From assembly GCF_016811915.1 (NCBI RefSeq), contig NZ_CP069127.1:3199001-3263000 (forward strand): DNA of 64,000 bases. The letters run 5' to 3'. Below are positions 32,487 through 41,846 of the stretch, piece after piece. Both the position numbers and the translations under genes were made by a program. The notes under the pieces were generated by a model. That model saw only the letters and a program-made list of their open reading frames with translations. It was not told the origin of the DNA and searched no databases. Position 1 is the first letter of the stretch; each line of letters starts with the position of its first letter. The DNA is from Brevibacillus choshinensis. GTDB lineage: Bacteria > Bacillota > Bacilli > Brevibacillales > Brevibacillaceae.

Positions 32487-34109
32487 TTACTTATCCAACC
32501 ATACGTTCCACAACCGCGGGTAGCCTGCGCTCCATGGGATATAGCCCTTCAGGTAGGCCTGATGCGCTTCGATAACTGGATAGTAGTAGGTAGACATAAA
32601 CGACAGATCTTCACGCAGCAATTTTTGTACATCGTTGTAAATCTCCTTGCGCTGTTTCTGATCGACCGTCGTCAATCCTTTTTCCAACAGTTCATCCATC
32701 CTCGGATTATGGTAGCCGTTAAAGTTGGATTTGCTGTGTGTGTATGCGTAGTAGATTTGATTCGGATCAGGACGAGGCGTGATATGGCTGACGGCCAATT
32801 GGTAGTCCCCAGCATTCGCACGCTCGGAAATGAAGGAAGCCCACTCCAGTACTTCTACATCTACATTCATTCCAATCTTTTTTAACTGGCTTTGAATGGT
32901 CAAGGCTGCTTTTTGGTGATGATCATAAGCTTTGGCCGTCGAGATGGTAATTTTTTCACCGTTATACCCTGCTTCCTTTAACAACTGTTTCGCTTTTTCC
33001 AAATCCTGCTGGTAATCTGCAGCATGCGCGTCCGAATACCATTCCGTCTCGGGATAAACAGGTGAACTGGCCACTTTGCCCAGACCCCATGTAGCAACAT
33101 CGACAATCTCTTTTTTATTGATGGCATACGCCACTGCCTGCCTCATCTTGAGATTGTCAAATGGCGGCTTTTTAAATCCAAAGAATAGATAACCCCAATT
33201 CATGGAGGTTTCTTGAGATAACACTAAGTCCTTGCTGGTTGATAACCTTTTCACATCCTTCGGGAGAATGTCAGTCGCTAGGTCAATTTCGCCTGTCTCG
33301 AGTGCGGTGAGGCGAACACTAGCTTCAGAGATCGGTTTAAAGACGACTTCATCCACGTATGGCTTTTTTGCCCCACCGAAACCGCTGGTCTCACCAGCAG
33401 CAGGCATATATTTGTCAAATCGTTTTAGGACCAGCTGTTTTCCCTGTTCCCATTTGACAAATTGGAAGGGTCCTGTCCCGATGGGAGTGACAATGTTGTC
33501 ATTTTGTTCCTCCGCAATTCCCTTCGGCATAATGACGGCAGGATTATACGGATTGGCAAGGGATGCCAGGAACACGCCTGAAGGTTCTTTCAGATGAAAG
33601 ACGACTGTGAAATCATCCTTGCTCTCGATCGACTCTACCATCGAGAATTCTCCCTTGCGAGCTGCGACTTTCATGAACCGCTCGATGGAGTATTTCACGT
33701 CTTCTGATTTCATTTCTTTTCCGTTGTGGAAAGTCACGCCTTTGCGAAGCGGGAAGGTGACAGTTTTGCCGTCTTGGCTCGTCTCCCACTTTTCTGCAAG
33801 CAGTGGGATGATATTCATTTTTTCATCAATGGTGACAAGCATTTCCTGTACGTGCAGCAAAGGAATGCGATCGGACAATACAGTGGATGAATGCAAATCC
33901 AGCTTTGTCAGATCAGCGCTGGTTCCAACAATAAGCGTCCCGCCTGTTTTTGGCGTTCCAGAGTTTGCTTGCGTGTCAGCGGGTTTTTCCGAGTTTTGCC
34001 CCGCCAAGTTATTTGACGATGCGTTACCTCCGCATCCGGCCGTAACCCAAGCCAGCAGCAATACCAAAGCAGACAGAATGACCACTCGAAAATGCTTCAT
34101 CTTTCCCAT
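32487..34109 (-). CDS. ABC transporter substrate-binding lipoprotein, peptide/nickel type
   Basis: The 540-residue family 5 solute-binding lipoprotein has a signal with lipobox VTAGC (Cys26), a Ser/Thr/Asn-rich linker, then TGGTLIVGTSADL and the SBP_bac_5 body (PLAEKWETSQDGKTVTFPLR). Start ATG at 34109 with AAGGAGGG. It would bind oligopeptides, opines or similar compounds outside the membrane and deliver them to the DppBC-like permeases encoded upstream. It is the last gene of the five-gene transporter set. Confidence 0.93.
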   Translation of the reverse strand: MGKMKHFRVVILSALVLLLAWVTAGCGGNASSNNLAGQNSEKPADTQANSGTPKTGGTLIVGTSADLTKLDLHSSTVLSDRIPLLHVQEMLVTIDEKMNIIPLLAEKWETSQDGKTVTFPLRKGVTFHNGKEMKSEDVKYSIERFMKVAARKGEFSMVESIESKDDFTVVFHLKEPSGVFLASLANPYNPAVIMPKGIAEEQNDNIVTPIGTGPFQFVKWEQGKQLVLKRFDKYMPAAGETSGFGGAKKPYVDEVVFKPISEASVRLTALETGEIDLATDILPKDVKRLSTSKDLVLSQETSMNWGYLFFGFKKPPFDNLKMRQAVAYAINKKEIVDVATWGLGKVASSPVYPETEWYSDAHAADYQQDLEKAKQLLKEAGYNGEKITISTAKAYDHHQKAALTIQSQLKKIGMNVDVEVLEWASFISERANAGDYQLAVSHITPRPDPNQIYYAYTHSKSNFNGYHNPRMDELLEKGLTTVDQKQRKEIYNDVQKLLREDLSFMSTYYYPVIEAHQAYLKGYIPWSAGYPRLWNVWLDK

Positions 34110-34123
34110 AAGAACCCTCCTTG

Positions 34124-35092
34124 TTATTTGATCAAGTGGCATGCTACCGCGTGACCGCTAATTTCCTTCAAAACCGGGACATCCCGTTTGCAGATATCCT
34201 CAACATAAGGGCAACGGGTGTGAAATTTACATCCGATCGGCGGATTTGCAGGATTGGGTATTTCCCCCACTAAGGTGATGCGTTCCCGCTTTAGTCGTGG
34301 ATGCTCAGCTGGAATAGAGGAAAGAAGCGTACGAGTATATGGGTGCTGCGGATTGAGAAACAATTCCTCCGCAGTGGCCATCTCCACGATGCTTCCCAGA
34401 TACATCACAGCGATCCGGTGACTGATATGCTTGACCACACTAAGGTCATGTGCAATAAAGAGGAGCGAAACTCCGGATTCCTCTTGCAGCTCTTCCAGCA
34501 GATTAATGATCTGCGATTGGATCGATACATCCAGTGCTGATACCGGTTCATCGCATACGATTAATTGCGGATTCAACGCTAGTGCTCTTGCAATCCCAAT
34601 TCGCTGGCGCTGTCCCCCACTGAACTGATGCGGGTAACGCTCAGCGTGCAGCGGATCCAGCCCTACTCTTCGCAGCAAAGCAGCCGCTTTTTCCTCTCGT
34701 TCCTGTTTGCTGTGCTTCGAGTGGATACTGTACGGTTCTTCCAGAATATCCCCAATTTTCTGACGTGGATTGAGGGACGAAAAAGGATCCTGGAATATCA
34801 TCTGGACCTGCCGTCTGAATGCCTGTTTTTCTTTCGCACTCATCGAAGCTACATTCTTTTGACCAAACCGAATCTCTCCAGCAGTCGCTTCCATCAGTTG
34901 AACAATCACGCGTCCAAGTGTACTTTTACCGCAGCCGCTCTCTCCAACAAGGCCGAAAGTTTCACCAGGAAACAGGTTAAAACTGACCCCATCCACGGCT
35001 TTTACGTACCCCTTCTGTTTACGGAGCAGCCCCTGCCGAATTGGGTAATATTTTTTCAGATCAGTAAGCTCTAGCAACGGAATCGCCGTCAT
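34124..35092 (-). CDS. ABC transporter ATPase, DppF/OppF type
   Basis: The 322-residue ATPase has Walker [13 protein letters not shown], signature [17 protein letters not shown], Walker [13 protein letters not shown], and the C-terminal oligopeptide extension with the Cys cluster [18 protein letters not shown] expected to hold an iron-sulfur centre. It starts at the base following the stop of the DppD-type gene. It forms a heterodimer with that protein to power import of a peptide-like substrate. Confidence 0.95.
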   Translation of the reverse strand: MTAIPLLELTDLKKYYPIRQGLLRKQKGYVKAVDGVSFNLFPGETFGLVGESGCGKSTLGRVIVQLMEATAGEIRFGQKNVASMSAKEKQAFRRQVQMIFQDPFSSLNPRQKIGDILEEPYSIHSKHSKQEREEKAAALLRRVGLDPLHAERYPHQFSGGQRQRIGIARALALNPQLIVCDEPVSALDVSIQSQIINLLEELQEESGVSLLFIAHDLSVVKHISHRIAVMYLGSIVEMATAEELFLNPQHPYTRTLLSSIPAEHPRLKRERITLVGEIPNPANPPIGCKFHTRCPYVEDICKRDVPVLKEISGHAVACHLIK

Positions 35093-36091
35093 CTATACGC
35101 CACCTCTGTTTCTGCGTAAAATTTGATCACTATGCCAGCACTTGACTCGATGGCCGGGCGTAAGCTCTTCTATTGGTGGATCCTGCTCCTGACAGCGGGA
35201 AGTGGCATAGGAGCATCGCGGATGAAATCTGCATCCTTTCGGCATATCGCTTTGGTTAGGAACGCTTCCGGGGATGGAATATAGCTTGACCTTGGCACCG
35301 CTCACTTTGGGAATGGATTTCAAAAGACCCTCCGTGTAGGGATGAGCAGTCCTGTCGAATAATACCTCAGTAGGAGCTTCTTCCACGATTTGCCCTGCGT
35401 ACATGACCAAGACCCGATCACACGTCTCGGCAACCACCCCCAAATCATGTGTGATCATAATGATTGCGGTCTCAAAGGATTGCCGCAAGTCGTTCAGCAG
35501 GTCCAATATCTGTGCCTGAACAGTCACGTCCAAGGCGGTTGTCGGTTCGTCCGCGATGATCAACTGGGGATTGCATGCCAGCGCCATCGCAATCATGACT
35601 CTCTGCCGCATTCCTCCTGACAATTGATGAGGGTATTCGTGATAGCGAAGCTCAGGGTTGGAGATTCCCACCAAACGCAATAATTCAATGGAGCGATCCT
35701 TAGCCTCATTGGATTGAACTTTTTGATGAAATTGCATCGCTTCATCAATTTGGCTGCCAACTGTAAAGGCTGGGTCAAGCGAACTCATCGGATCTTGGAA
35801 AATCATCGAAATCTTGTTTCCTCTAATGGATCTTAGATGGTCTCGGGATTCGGCCAGAAGGTTTTTGTCTTGAAACCAGATTTCTCCCCCGATTTTCTTT
35901 GCCGGCGGCGACGGGATCAGCCCCATGATCGCCAGGGAGCTTACACTCTTTCCGCATCCGCTTTCTCCTACCAACCCTACCGTCTCGCCCCTGTTGACGT
36001 GAAAATGAACGTCGCTGACAACTTCGATTGGGCCGACCGGGCTGTCAAACTGCACCGTTAATCCTTTTACATCCAACAATCGTTTGCTCAT
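35093..36091 (-). CDS. ABC transporter ATPase, DppD/OppD type
   Basis: The 332-residue ATPase has Walker [14 protein letters not shown], signature HQLSGGMRQRVMIAMAL, Walker B LIIADEPTTALD and the C-terminal extension KGCRFHPRCSYATSRCQEQD. ATG at 36091 with GAGGTGA upstream is chosen over a TTG two codons earlier. It is followed without a gap by the DppF-type gene. Confidence 0.95.
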   Translation of the reverse strand: MSKRLLDVKGLTVQFDSPVGPIEVVSDVHFHVNRGETVGLVGESGCGKSVSSLAIMGLIPSPPAKKIGGEIWFQDKNLLAESRDHLRSIRGNKISMIFQDPMSSLDPAFTVGSQIDEAMQFHQKVQSNEAKDRSIELLRLVGISNPELRYHEYPHQLSGGMRQRVMIAMALACNPQLIIADEPTTALDVTVQAQILDLLNDLRQSFETAIIMITHDLGVVAETCDRVLVMYAGQIVEEAPTEVLFDRTAHPYTEGLLKSIPKVSGAKVKLYSIPGSVPNQSDMPKGCRFHPRCSYATSRCQEQDPPIEELTPGHRVKCWHSDQILRRNRGGV

Positions 36092-36122
36092 TCCCAATCA
36101 TCACCTCTGTGTGGATCTACTC

Positions 36123-37010
36123 TCATTTCATGCGAGGATCTAGGTAATCTCTCAAACCGTCACCGAACAGATTCAGTCCTAACACCGTAATGGCGATGGC
36201 CATTCCGGGGAAGATCGTGATCCAAGGTGCTTCAAGCATGTACTGTCTGCCATCGTACAGAATGTTTCCCCAACTTGGCTCTGGCTGCGGCACCCCCAGA
36301 CCGATAAAACTGAGCGACGCTTCAGCTAAAATGGCATACGCAAAATAGGTAGTCATCTGTATCAGCAAGGGCGACAGGCAGTTTGGCAAGATGTGTTTCA
36401 ATAGGATCCGAATGTGGGAACCACCCATCACTCTAATCGCATCCACGTATTCCCGCTTCTTAACGGACAAAACCGTACCACGCACGAGTCGCGCAAACAA
36501 AGGGGCGTACACCACTGCCAGTGCGACAATAATGTTGCCTGTGTTGTTACCCAGTGCGGCCATAAGCGCGATGGCAAACAGGATTGGGGGAAAGGACATC
36601 AGTCCGTCTACCAATCGCATCAGCACGTTGTCGATCACTTTTCCGTAATAGCCTGATACCAGTCCAACGATAATTCCAATAGCCGCTGAAATCGTCACTG
36701 ATGCAGCTGAGATCGCAATGGAGACTTGTGCTCCCATTAGCACACGGCTAAAAATATCCCTGCCAAATTCGTCTGTTCCAAACAAATTCGTGGACGAAGG
36801 AGAGGCGATCCGATTTCCGTAATCCACGTCCTCTACAGGGTCAAAAGGTGTGAGAAGCGGAGCCAAGGCTGCGATCAGAACAACAACGCTCACGATTGCC
36901 AGTCCCAGGACGGCTGTCCTTCTGCGGGAAAACGCTCGCCAAGTTGTCCTGATATGATCTCTAAATCGACTTGTTTTCGTCGTTTTTACTGGATTATGTA
37001 CGATTTCCAC
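36123..37010 (-). CDS. ABC transporter permease, DppC type
   Basis: The 295-residue permease has an N-terminal OppC_N segment and five further membrane segments. The EAA loop reads EYVDAIRVMGGSHIRILLKH, then ILPNC, which contacts the ATPases. It starts six bases after the DppB-type gene and forms the membrane channel with it. Confidence 0.94.
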   Translation of the reverse strand: MEIVHNPVKTTKTSRFRDHIRTTWRAFSRRRTAVLGLAIVSVVVLIAALAPLLTPFDPVEDVDYGNRIASPSSTNLFGTDEFGRDIFSRVLMGAQVSIAISAASVTISAAIGIIVGLVSGYYGKVIDNVLMRLVDGLMSFPPILFAIALMAALGNNTGNIIVALAVVYAPLFARLVRGTVLSVKKREYVDAIRVMGGSHIRILLKHILPNCLSPLLIQMTTYFAYAILAEASLSFIGLGVPQPEPSWGNILYDGRQYMLEAPWITIFPGMAIAITVLGLNLFGDGLRDYLDPRMK

Positions 37011-37016
37011 CGATTC

Positions 37017-37967
37017 TCACCCCTCGTTGTAGTCAATTTTTGGATCAAAGTAAGCATAAAGCAGGTCAACGACTAGACTGATCAGAACATAGATCACTGC
37101 CACGCACAGGATTACTCCCTGGATCACCGGATAATCCCGGTTAAAAACAGATTGGACCAAAAGCTGACCAATGCCTGGTATACTGAAAATCGTCTCAACG
37201 ACGACCGTCCCTCCCAGGAGCAACCCAAAGTTAATCCCAATAATGGTAATGATGGGTATCATTGAGTTTTTTAGTGCATGCTTTAGGATTACCACCTTTT
37301 CCGTCCCGCCCTTGGCGCGGATCGTACGGATATAATCCTGCTTCAGGACTTCCAGCATACTGGAGCGCGTCATACGGGTCACAATCCCTGCTTGTAAAAA
37401 ACCGAGGGCAAAAGCGGGCAGTGCAAGATGTTCAAAGTGGCTCCAAATGTTTTTCGTAATCTCTACATATCCTGTTGAAGGAAACCACCCCAAATGTAAA
37501 GAAAAGGCCATGATCAGCAGTAGTCCCGCCCAAAAATTAGGAATCGAAACGCCTATTAATGCTATCAGCATAGCGGTGTAATCCCAGCGCGTGTTATGTC
37601 GTACCGCAGAGATAATCCCTAATGGAATTGCAATGACGACTGATATCAACAGGGCGTAGAGGATGAGCGCCATGGTAGCCGGCAGCCTCTCGATAATCAG
37701 AGTGGTAACTTCTTTGTTCGAAACCAAGGAATTGCCTAAATCGCCGGACAGCATATGAACAAACCAGTTGAAGAACTGTTCCTGCAGAGGCTTATTCAAC
37801 CCCAGCTCTTCCTGCAGTTCAGCCAGCTGTTGAGGAGTCGCTTCCGACCCAAGCATGACGGCTGCCGGATCACCGGGTACCAGGTGAACCAGAAGAAAGA
37901 CAACCACGGACACAACCAGCAATACCGGAATCATTGAAAATACACGTTTTGCGATAAAGGTTGCCAT
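37017..37967 (-). CDS. ABC transporter permease, DppB type
   Basis: The 316-residue permease of the DppB/GsiC type has the N-terminal FLLVHLVPGDPAAVMLG and the EAA motif DYIRTIRAKGGTEKVV. It is the first gene of the DppB-C-D-F-A set inside the catabolic cluster; the substrate-binding gene comes last, which is less common than first place. Confidence 0.94.
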   Translation of the reverse strand: MATFIAKRVFSMIPVLLVVSVVVFLLVHLVPGDPAAVMLGSEATPQQLAELQEELGLNKPLQEQFFNWFVHMLSGDLGNSLVSNKEVTTLIIERLPATMALILYALLISVVIAIPLGIISAVRHNTRWDYTAMLIALIGVSIPNFWAGLLLIMAFSLHLGWFPSTGYVEITKNIWSHFEHLALPAFALGFLQAGIVTRMTRSSMLEVLKQDYIRTIRAKGGTEKVVILKHALKNSMIPIITIIGINFGLLLGGTVVVETIFSIPGIGQLLVQSVFNRDYPVIQGVILCVAVIYVLISLVVDLLYAYFDPKIDYNEG

Positions 37968-38036
37968 AATCGATTCGTAGTCCTCCTTTCTAATAAAGAA
38001 ATCTTACTCATTCGCGTAAAAGTGAGAGTCCAAAAC

Positions 38037-38504
38037 CTAGAAATATTTCACCATATAGTACCGATCTGAGCCTTCGCCGTATTCCGCTACTCGAGTCTCC
38101 TCCATACGAAATCCAAGTTTCTCATACAATTTGACAGCAGCTGTATTGCTTGGCTTCACGGTAAGACACGACTTGGTAAAGCCGTCCTGCTTCATCATCT
38201 CAAACAGGTAATCAAAAAATATCCTCCCGTAACCTTTGCCCTGTTTGTCGGAGCGTACATAATAGCCAAAAATATAAGCCATGTCTGGCTCTTTATAATC
38301 CCGCAACAATTCGCAGACTGCGACGGGACGTTCGTCTCCTGCTTCACGCAGCCAGATGAGCCGCCCGTTTCTCGTTACCGGGACAAGCAGTACTTCGTCA
38401 ATTGCCCCATCCTCAGGGAATGCGTCTGCTTCCAGCGCACACATCATCTTGATTTTCTCCGGCGTCAAAGAATCAGGGATCTCCAAGTACAGATTGTCAT
38501 TCAT
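38037..38504 (-). CDS. GNAT family N-acetyltransferase
   Basis: The 155-residue protein has the acetyl-CoA binding motif RSDKQGKGYGRIFFDYL and the later LYEKLGFRMEETR of the GNAT fold. It sits 17 bp downstream of the M81 gene and 69 bp upstream of the transporter genes. It may acetylate an amine formed or released in the pathway, as a trapping or detoxifying step (inference). Confidence 0.88.
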   Translation of the reverse strand: MNDNLYLEIPDSLTPEKIKMMCALEADAFPEDGAIDEVLLVPVTRNGRLIWLREAGDERPVAVCELLRDYKEPDMAYIFGYYVRSDKQGKGYGRIFFDYLFEMMKQDGFTKSCLTVKPSNTAAVKLYEKLGFRMEETRVAEYGEGSDRYYMVKYF

Positions 38505-38521
38505 CCTTCTCTTGCTCCTCC

Positions 38522-40012
38522 TTATTTACGCCAGGTTTGCACATCATCAAGCGGCCAAATCGGGCGCGGAATATGGGCATAGGAAAAACTTTTCAGTTGA
38601 TTGGATGCGACTCCCGGACCATCGATATAGATGATCTGACTGACCAATGGATCGAACGCTGCGCGAAAGTGATTCTTCACTTTTAGGCCCAGAATTCGCT
38701 TCTTAGTCGGCTCCAATCCAATATGCCGGAACATTTCAGGATCATTGGCCGAGAGTGCTCTTCCCGTAAGTAAAATATCTAGTTCGCCTACCTGGATGTG
38801 TGCTGCTCCCTTCATATCCACCATGAGGCCGGTATTCATGGGGCCCTTATTGATAAATTTACCATCAGAAAGCTTTATGACCTTGGCTACCACTTGAACC
38901 GGCTCTCCGAACTCCGGTGAACATTTGCCGCCGAGAGCTAGCGATACGGTCGCCCCTTCCCCTGCTTCTACGCTGCTTGAAAGCGATTCAGGGTCGTACA
39001 AACCGCCAAATAGGGCATCAGTGAGATTGCGGTTGATCATTTCTCTGAGCAGCGCGGTTGTGTCACCACTTCCACCGCTAAGCGGATTGTCCGAGATATC
39101 GGCAATTGCCACTGGCTTTTCGGATTTCAAGGAGAGCGCCTGCGATACTCCCTCTGTGACGCCAGGCAAATCCATAATAAATCTGTCTCGATTCAGCCAA
39201 AACTCTTCGGCAAGCGAGCTGGCTGCACGATCTCCTCTTGATTGATCCGTAGCTACCACGATGATGCTTGCACCCACTTCGGGAATATCTGAATAGGGAA
39301 ACCCTCCCATGACCGAAGCACTGACAATCCCTTCCTCACTCTCCCAGCGGATCGCTGATTCTACCAAGTCGTGCATTGGCCCTTCCGCTGTCCGCATATT
39401 GATGCTTGGCGGCATCATCGGCAATTTCACGAAAGAAACAAAATACCGTTCATTTGTTTCCACTTGTTTCAGCAAGGCATGAGCCGCCCGCTCTCCCTGC
39501 TCGTACATATCGATATGCGGATATGTTTTAAACCCAAAGTGCAGTGGTGTTTGCGCAATCATTCGTTCGCTCACATTGGCATGCATGTCGAGTGTAGTAG
39601 CGATCGGCAGCGTGTCTCCGACAAGCTGCCGGATGTGGCAAAGCAAGTCACATTCCGGATCAGACTCTCCTTCCACTACCATTGCACCGTGCAAAGCAAG
39701 CAAGAGCCCGTCCAAAGCACCTGCCTGTTCGATTGATTTAAGCATTTCCCGTTTGATTTCTAGATAGGCTGCCTCTGTTACGATGCCAGATGGAATAGCC
39801 GCTGCCGTAACCAGCGGTACGATTTCAGCGTTCTTTTCCTCCAGTATGTCAATAAAACCGCCTACTTCTGTTTTTGTGCCTTTATATGCCGTAATGATGG
39901 CTTTGTCTTTATAGAAGCCTTCGTTATAGAAATCCTGAATGGAAGTTTTGACCGGGCTGAACGAATGTGATTCATGATAAAAAAAAGCGATCCCGATACG
40001 TAGTTTGCTCAT
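38522..40012 (-). CDS. M81 family metallopeptidase (MlrC-like)
   Basis: The 496-residue protein has the N-terminal M81/MlrC domain (RIGIAFFYHESHSFSPV, LALHGAMVVEGESDPECDL, TLDMHANVS) and the C-terminal MlrC_C domain. MlrC is the last hydrolase of microcystin breakdown in sphingomonads; most homologues are of unknown substrate and occur next to peptide or opine transporters. The ATG at 40012 has GAGGAG five bases upstream. The position between the flavin dehydrogenase genes and the peptide ABC transporter suggests it cleaves an amide in the imported compound. Confidence 0.9.
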   Translation of the reverse strand: MSKLRIGIAFFYHESHSFSPVKTSIQDFYNEGFYKDKAIITAYKGTKTEVGGFIDILEEKNAEIVPLVTAAAIPSGIVTEAAYLEIKREMLKSIEQAGALDGLLLALHGAMVVEGESDPECDLLCHIRQLVGDTLPIATTLDMHANVSERMIAQTPLHFGFKTYPHIDMYEQGERAAHALLKQVETNERYFVSFVKLPMMPPSINMRTAEGPMHDLVESAIRWESEEGIVSASVMGGFPYSDIPEVGASIIVVATDQSRGDRAASSLAEEFWLNRDRFIMDLPGVTEGVSQALSLKSEKPVAIADISDNPLSGGSGDTTALLREMINRNLTDALFGGLYDPESLSSSVEAGEGATVSLALGGKCSPEFGEPVQVVAKVIKLSDGKFINKGPMNTGLMVDMKGAAHIQVGELDILLTGRALSANDPEMFRHIGLEPTKKRILGLKVKNHFRAAFDPLVSQIIYIDGPGVASNQLKSFSYAHIPRPIWPLDDVQTWRK

Positions 40013-40034
40013 GTAATCTCCTCTTTTTCTGCCA

Positions 40035-41276
40035 TTAGTAGGAAGCATGCAGATGCTGATTTTGCTCCCAAAGCTTTTGCAGCTGGGTCCTTGCTTCCTT
40101 AATATTCATGTGAAACTGGATGTCGCTCTTCTCTCGCGTCTCCTCCACCTTACGTATAGCAATCTGCACATCCTGCTCGCCGACCTGTCCGATCCCCAGC
40201 TGTCTACAAATGCTTTTTCCAGCGACTCTCCCCTGTTCCATGGCAATCTTGGCTCCTTCAACGCCCGTGACATTCCCCGCAACGTATAAGTTTCTCACGG
40301 TTGTTTCCATCGTACGGCTATGCAGGGGAACAGCCCCGCTTAATCCATCGATGCGAACAAATTTGCACCCTGCCGTTGCTGCCAATTCTCCAAGCGGGGT
40401 CAACCCGCCTGATAGGCATACGGCATCAACGGGAACAGCAGTCGATGTCCCGGAAATGATCTTACCGGTAGAATCAATCGAGGCAATCTCAGCGTGAGTT
40501 ACCTGCCCTTCACCGTGAATAGCGACAAGCGCTTTTTTCAGTTGGAGCGGGATTCCCCACACCTTCAGTCCGTTGTTGGGATAAAAGCGTGCGGCAAGCT
40601 GAATGCCAAACCTGCTGCTGAGAAAAGCCCCGCCCGCCCGCAGCATTGGATTGGGAGCGAGATGGGCCATGGTTTGCAGCTGGTTCAGGACGCCCACAGG
40701 GTTGGATCGTCCTTCCGTAAAATCGCTTTGTCCAGGCAGAACAATTCCTGCTATCTCTACACCTGCCAGCTTCAGGGCACGGGCGATCGTCAATGACAAA
40801 ACATCAACTCCCGCTATGACAACCCGTTTCCCTGGCTTCACTCGGTACACATTCGTCAAAACCTGAGCGGCTCCAACCGTCATCACCCCAGGCAGGGTCC
40901 AGCCAGGCATTGCCAGCGGTTTTTCGACCGCCCCGGTAGCAAGCAAGACAGCTCTTGCCTGAATATTTCGACACGGGAGATTACGGTTGCAAATATCGGC
41001 AATAAAAACATTCCAGCCTGCTTCCAATCCCCATACTTGTGTTTGCGGCATGAGTGTTACACCCGCAGCTTTTGCCTCCCCGACCAGCTTCGCCGCGATT
41101 TCTCCACCCTTCCACCAGTGATTTCCTTCCGGTTCCTCGTGCAGCTGACCCAACAGTTTGCCGCCGAATGTGCTGTTCTCATCTACGACGACGACAGAAC
41201 CGCCGCGTGAAGCAATTTCTTTAGCGGCAGTTAAGCCTGCCGGACCTCCACCGATTACAGCAACATCAACTTTCAC
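40035..41276 (-). CDS. FAD/NAD(P)-binding oxidoreductase subunit (HcnB/OoxA-like)
   Basis: The 413-residue protein has a Rossmann FAD site VAVIGGGPAGLTAAKEI, a second nucleotide site KRVVIAGVDVLSLTIARAL, and the C-terminal LYVAGNVTGVEGAKIAMEQG. It matches the alpha subunit of opine oxidases and HcnB of hydrogen cyanide synthase. Those usually carry a BFD-like [2Fe-2S] domain at their C terminus; here that domain is missing and is encoded separately at 41571-41846. It overlaps the [2Fe-2S] gene by 11 bp. It probably passes electrons from the DAO-type subunit to an acceptor. Confidence 0.88.
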   Translation of the reverse strand: MKVDVAVIGGGPAGLTAAKEIASRGGSVVVVDENSTFGGKLLGQLHEEPEGNHWWKGGEIAAKLVGEAKAAGVTLMPQTQVWGLEAGWNVFIADICNRNLPCRNIQARAVLLATGAVEKPLAMPGWTLPGVMTVGAAQVLTNVYRVKPGKRVVIAGVDVLSLTIARALKLAGVEIAGIVLPGQSDFTEGRSNPVGVLNQLQTMAHLAPNPMLRAGGAFLSSRFGIQLAARFYPNNGLKVWGIPLQLKKALVAIHGEGQVTHAEIASIDSTGKIISGTSTAVPVDAVCLSGGLTPLGELAATAGCKFVRIDGLSGAVPLHSRTMETTVRNLYVAGNVTGVEGAKIAMEQGRVAGKSICRQLGIGQVGEQDVQIAIRKVEETREKSDIQFHMNIKEARTQLQKLWEQNQHLHASY

Positions 41277-41574
41277 AGCCTGTCCCCCCTCTCTTTGGTG
41301 TTAGAATCATTCCCTCATCGACAGGTGTGATGCAGGCGCGAATTTCACCCGCGCCGGCCAAATGAATTCGGCATTCGTAGCAATGGCCGATGCCGCAGTA
41401 AAGTCCGCGTGCTTCTCCGCTTTTTTCGGAATGCCGCAAAGTGCGAACCCCATTGGCCAAAAGGGCGGCGGCGATGCTTTCTCCTTTATGTCCCGTATAC
41501 GGTCTGCCTGCATACGTAAACGATACTTCTTCTACTTTATTCGGTGTAAAGACAGGGTGCGAAATGACTCTCAT
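41266..41574 (-). CDS. [2Fe-2S] subunit (HcnA-like)
   Basis: The 102-residue ferredoxin-type protein has ligand Cys residues in YCGIGHCYECRIHL and RACITPV, the spacing seen in HcnA and in the N-terminal domain of sarcosine oxidase alpha. It overlaps its neighbours on both sides (4 bp and 11 bp), so it is made in step with the BFD-like and FAD subunits. Confidence 0.88.
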   Translation of the reverse strand: MRVISHPVFTPNKVEEVSFTYAGRPYTGHKGESIAAALLANGVRTLRHSEKSGEARGLYCGIGHCYECRIHLAGAGEIRACITPVDEGMILTPKRGGTGCES

Positions 41575-41846
41575 GACTGATCCCTCTCAACTAGCTGTCC
41601 GATATGGATGGGACGCACAGGATGATGGATGGTGAGCGAACTCGGATGCTCGACTATTTTGCTGTATTCTTCACTCACGAATGCCTCTAGCAGACTCCGG
41701 CATACTCGCCCCTGACAGGTTCCCATTCCGGCTCTGGTCTTCATCTTAATCTCCTGTGATGTACGGACACCTTGCCTGATCGCTGCATCAATCTCATGGC
41801 GGCTGACCTCTTCACATCGGCAAATCAGGTAGTCGGCTCTATCCAT
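41571..41846 (-). CDS. BFD-like [2Fe-2S] subunit
   Basis: The 91-residue protein has the bacterioferritin-associated-ferredoxin pattern ICRCEEVSRHEIDAAI, then RAGMGTCQGRVC, giving four Cys for one [2Fe-2S] cluster. In most opine oxidase/HcnB proteins this is a C-terminal domain; here it is a free subunit. It overlaps the DAO gene by 8 bp and the HcnA-like gene by 4 bp. Confidence 0.88.
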   Translation of the reverse strand: MDRADYLICRCEEVSRHEIDAAIRQGVRTSQEIKMKTRAGMGTCQGRVCRSLLEAFVSEEYSKIVEHPSSLTIHHPVRPIHIGQLVERDQS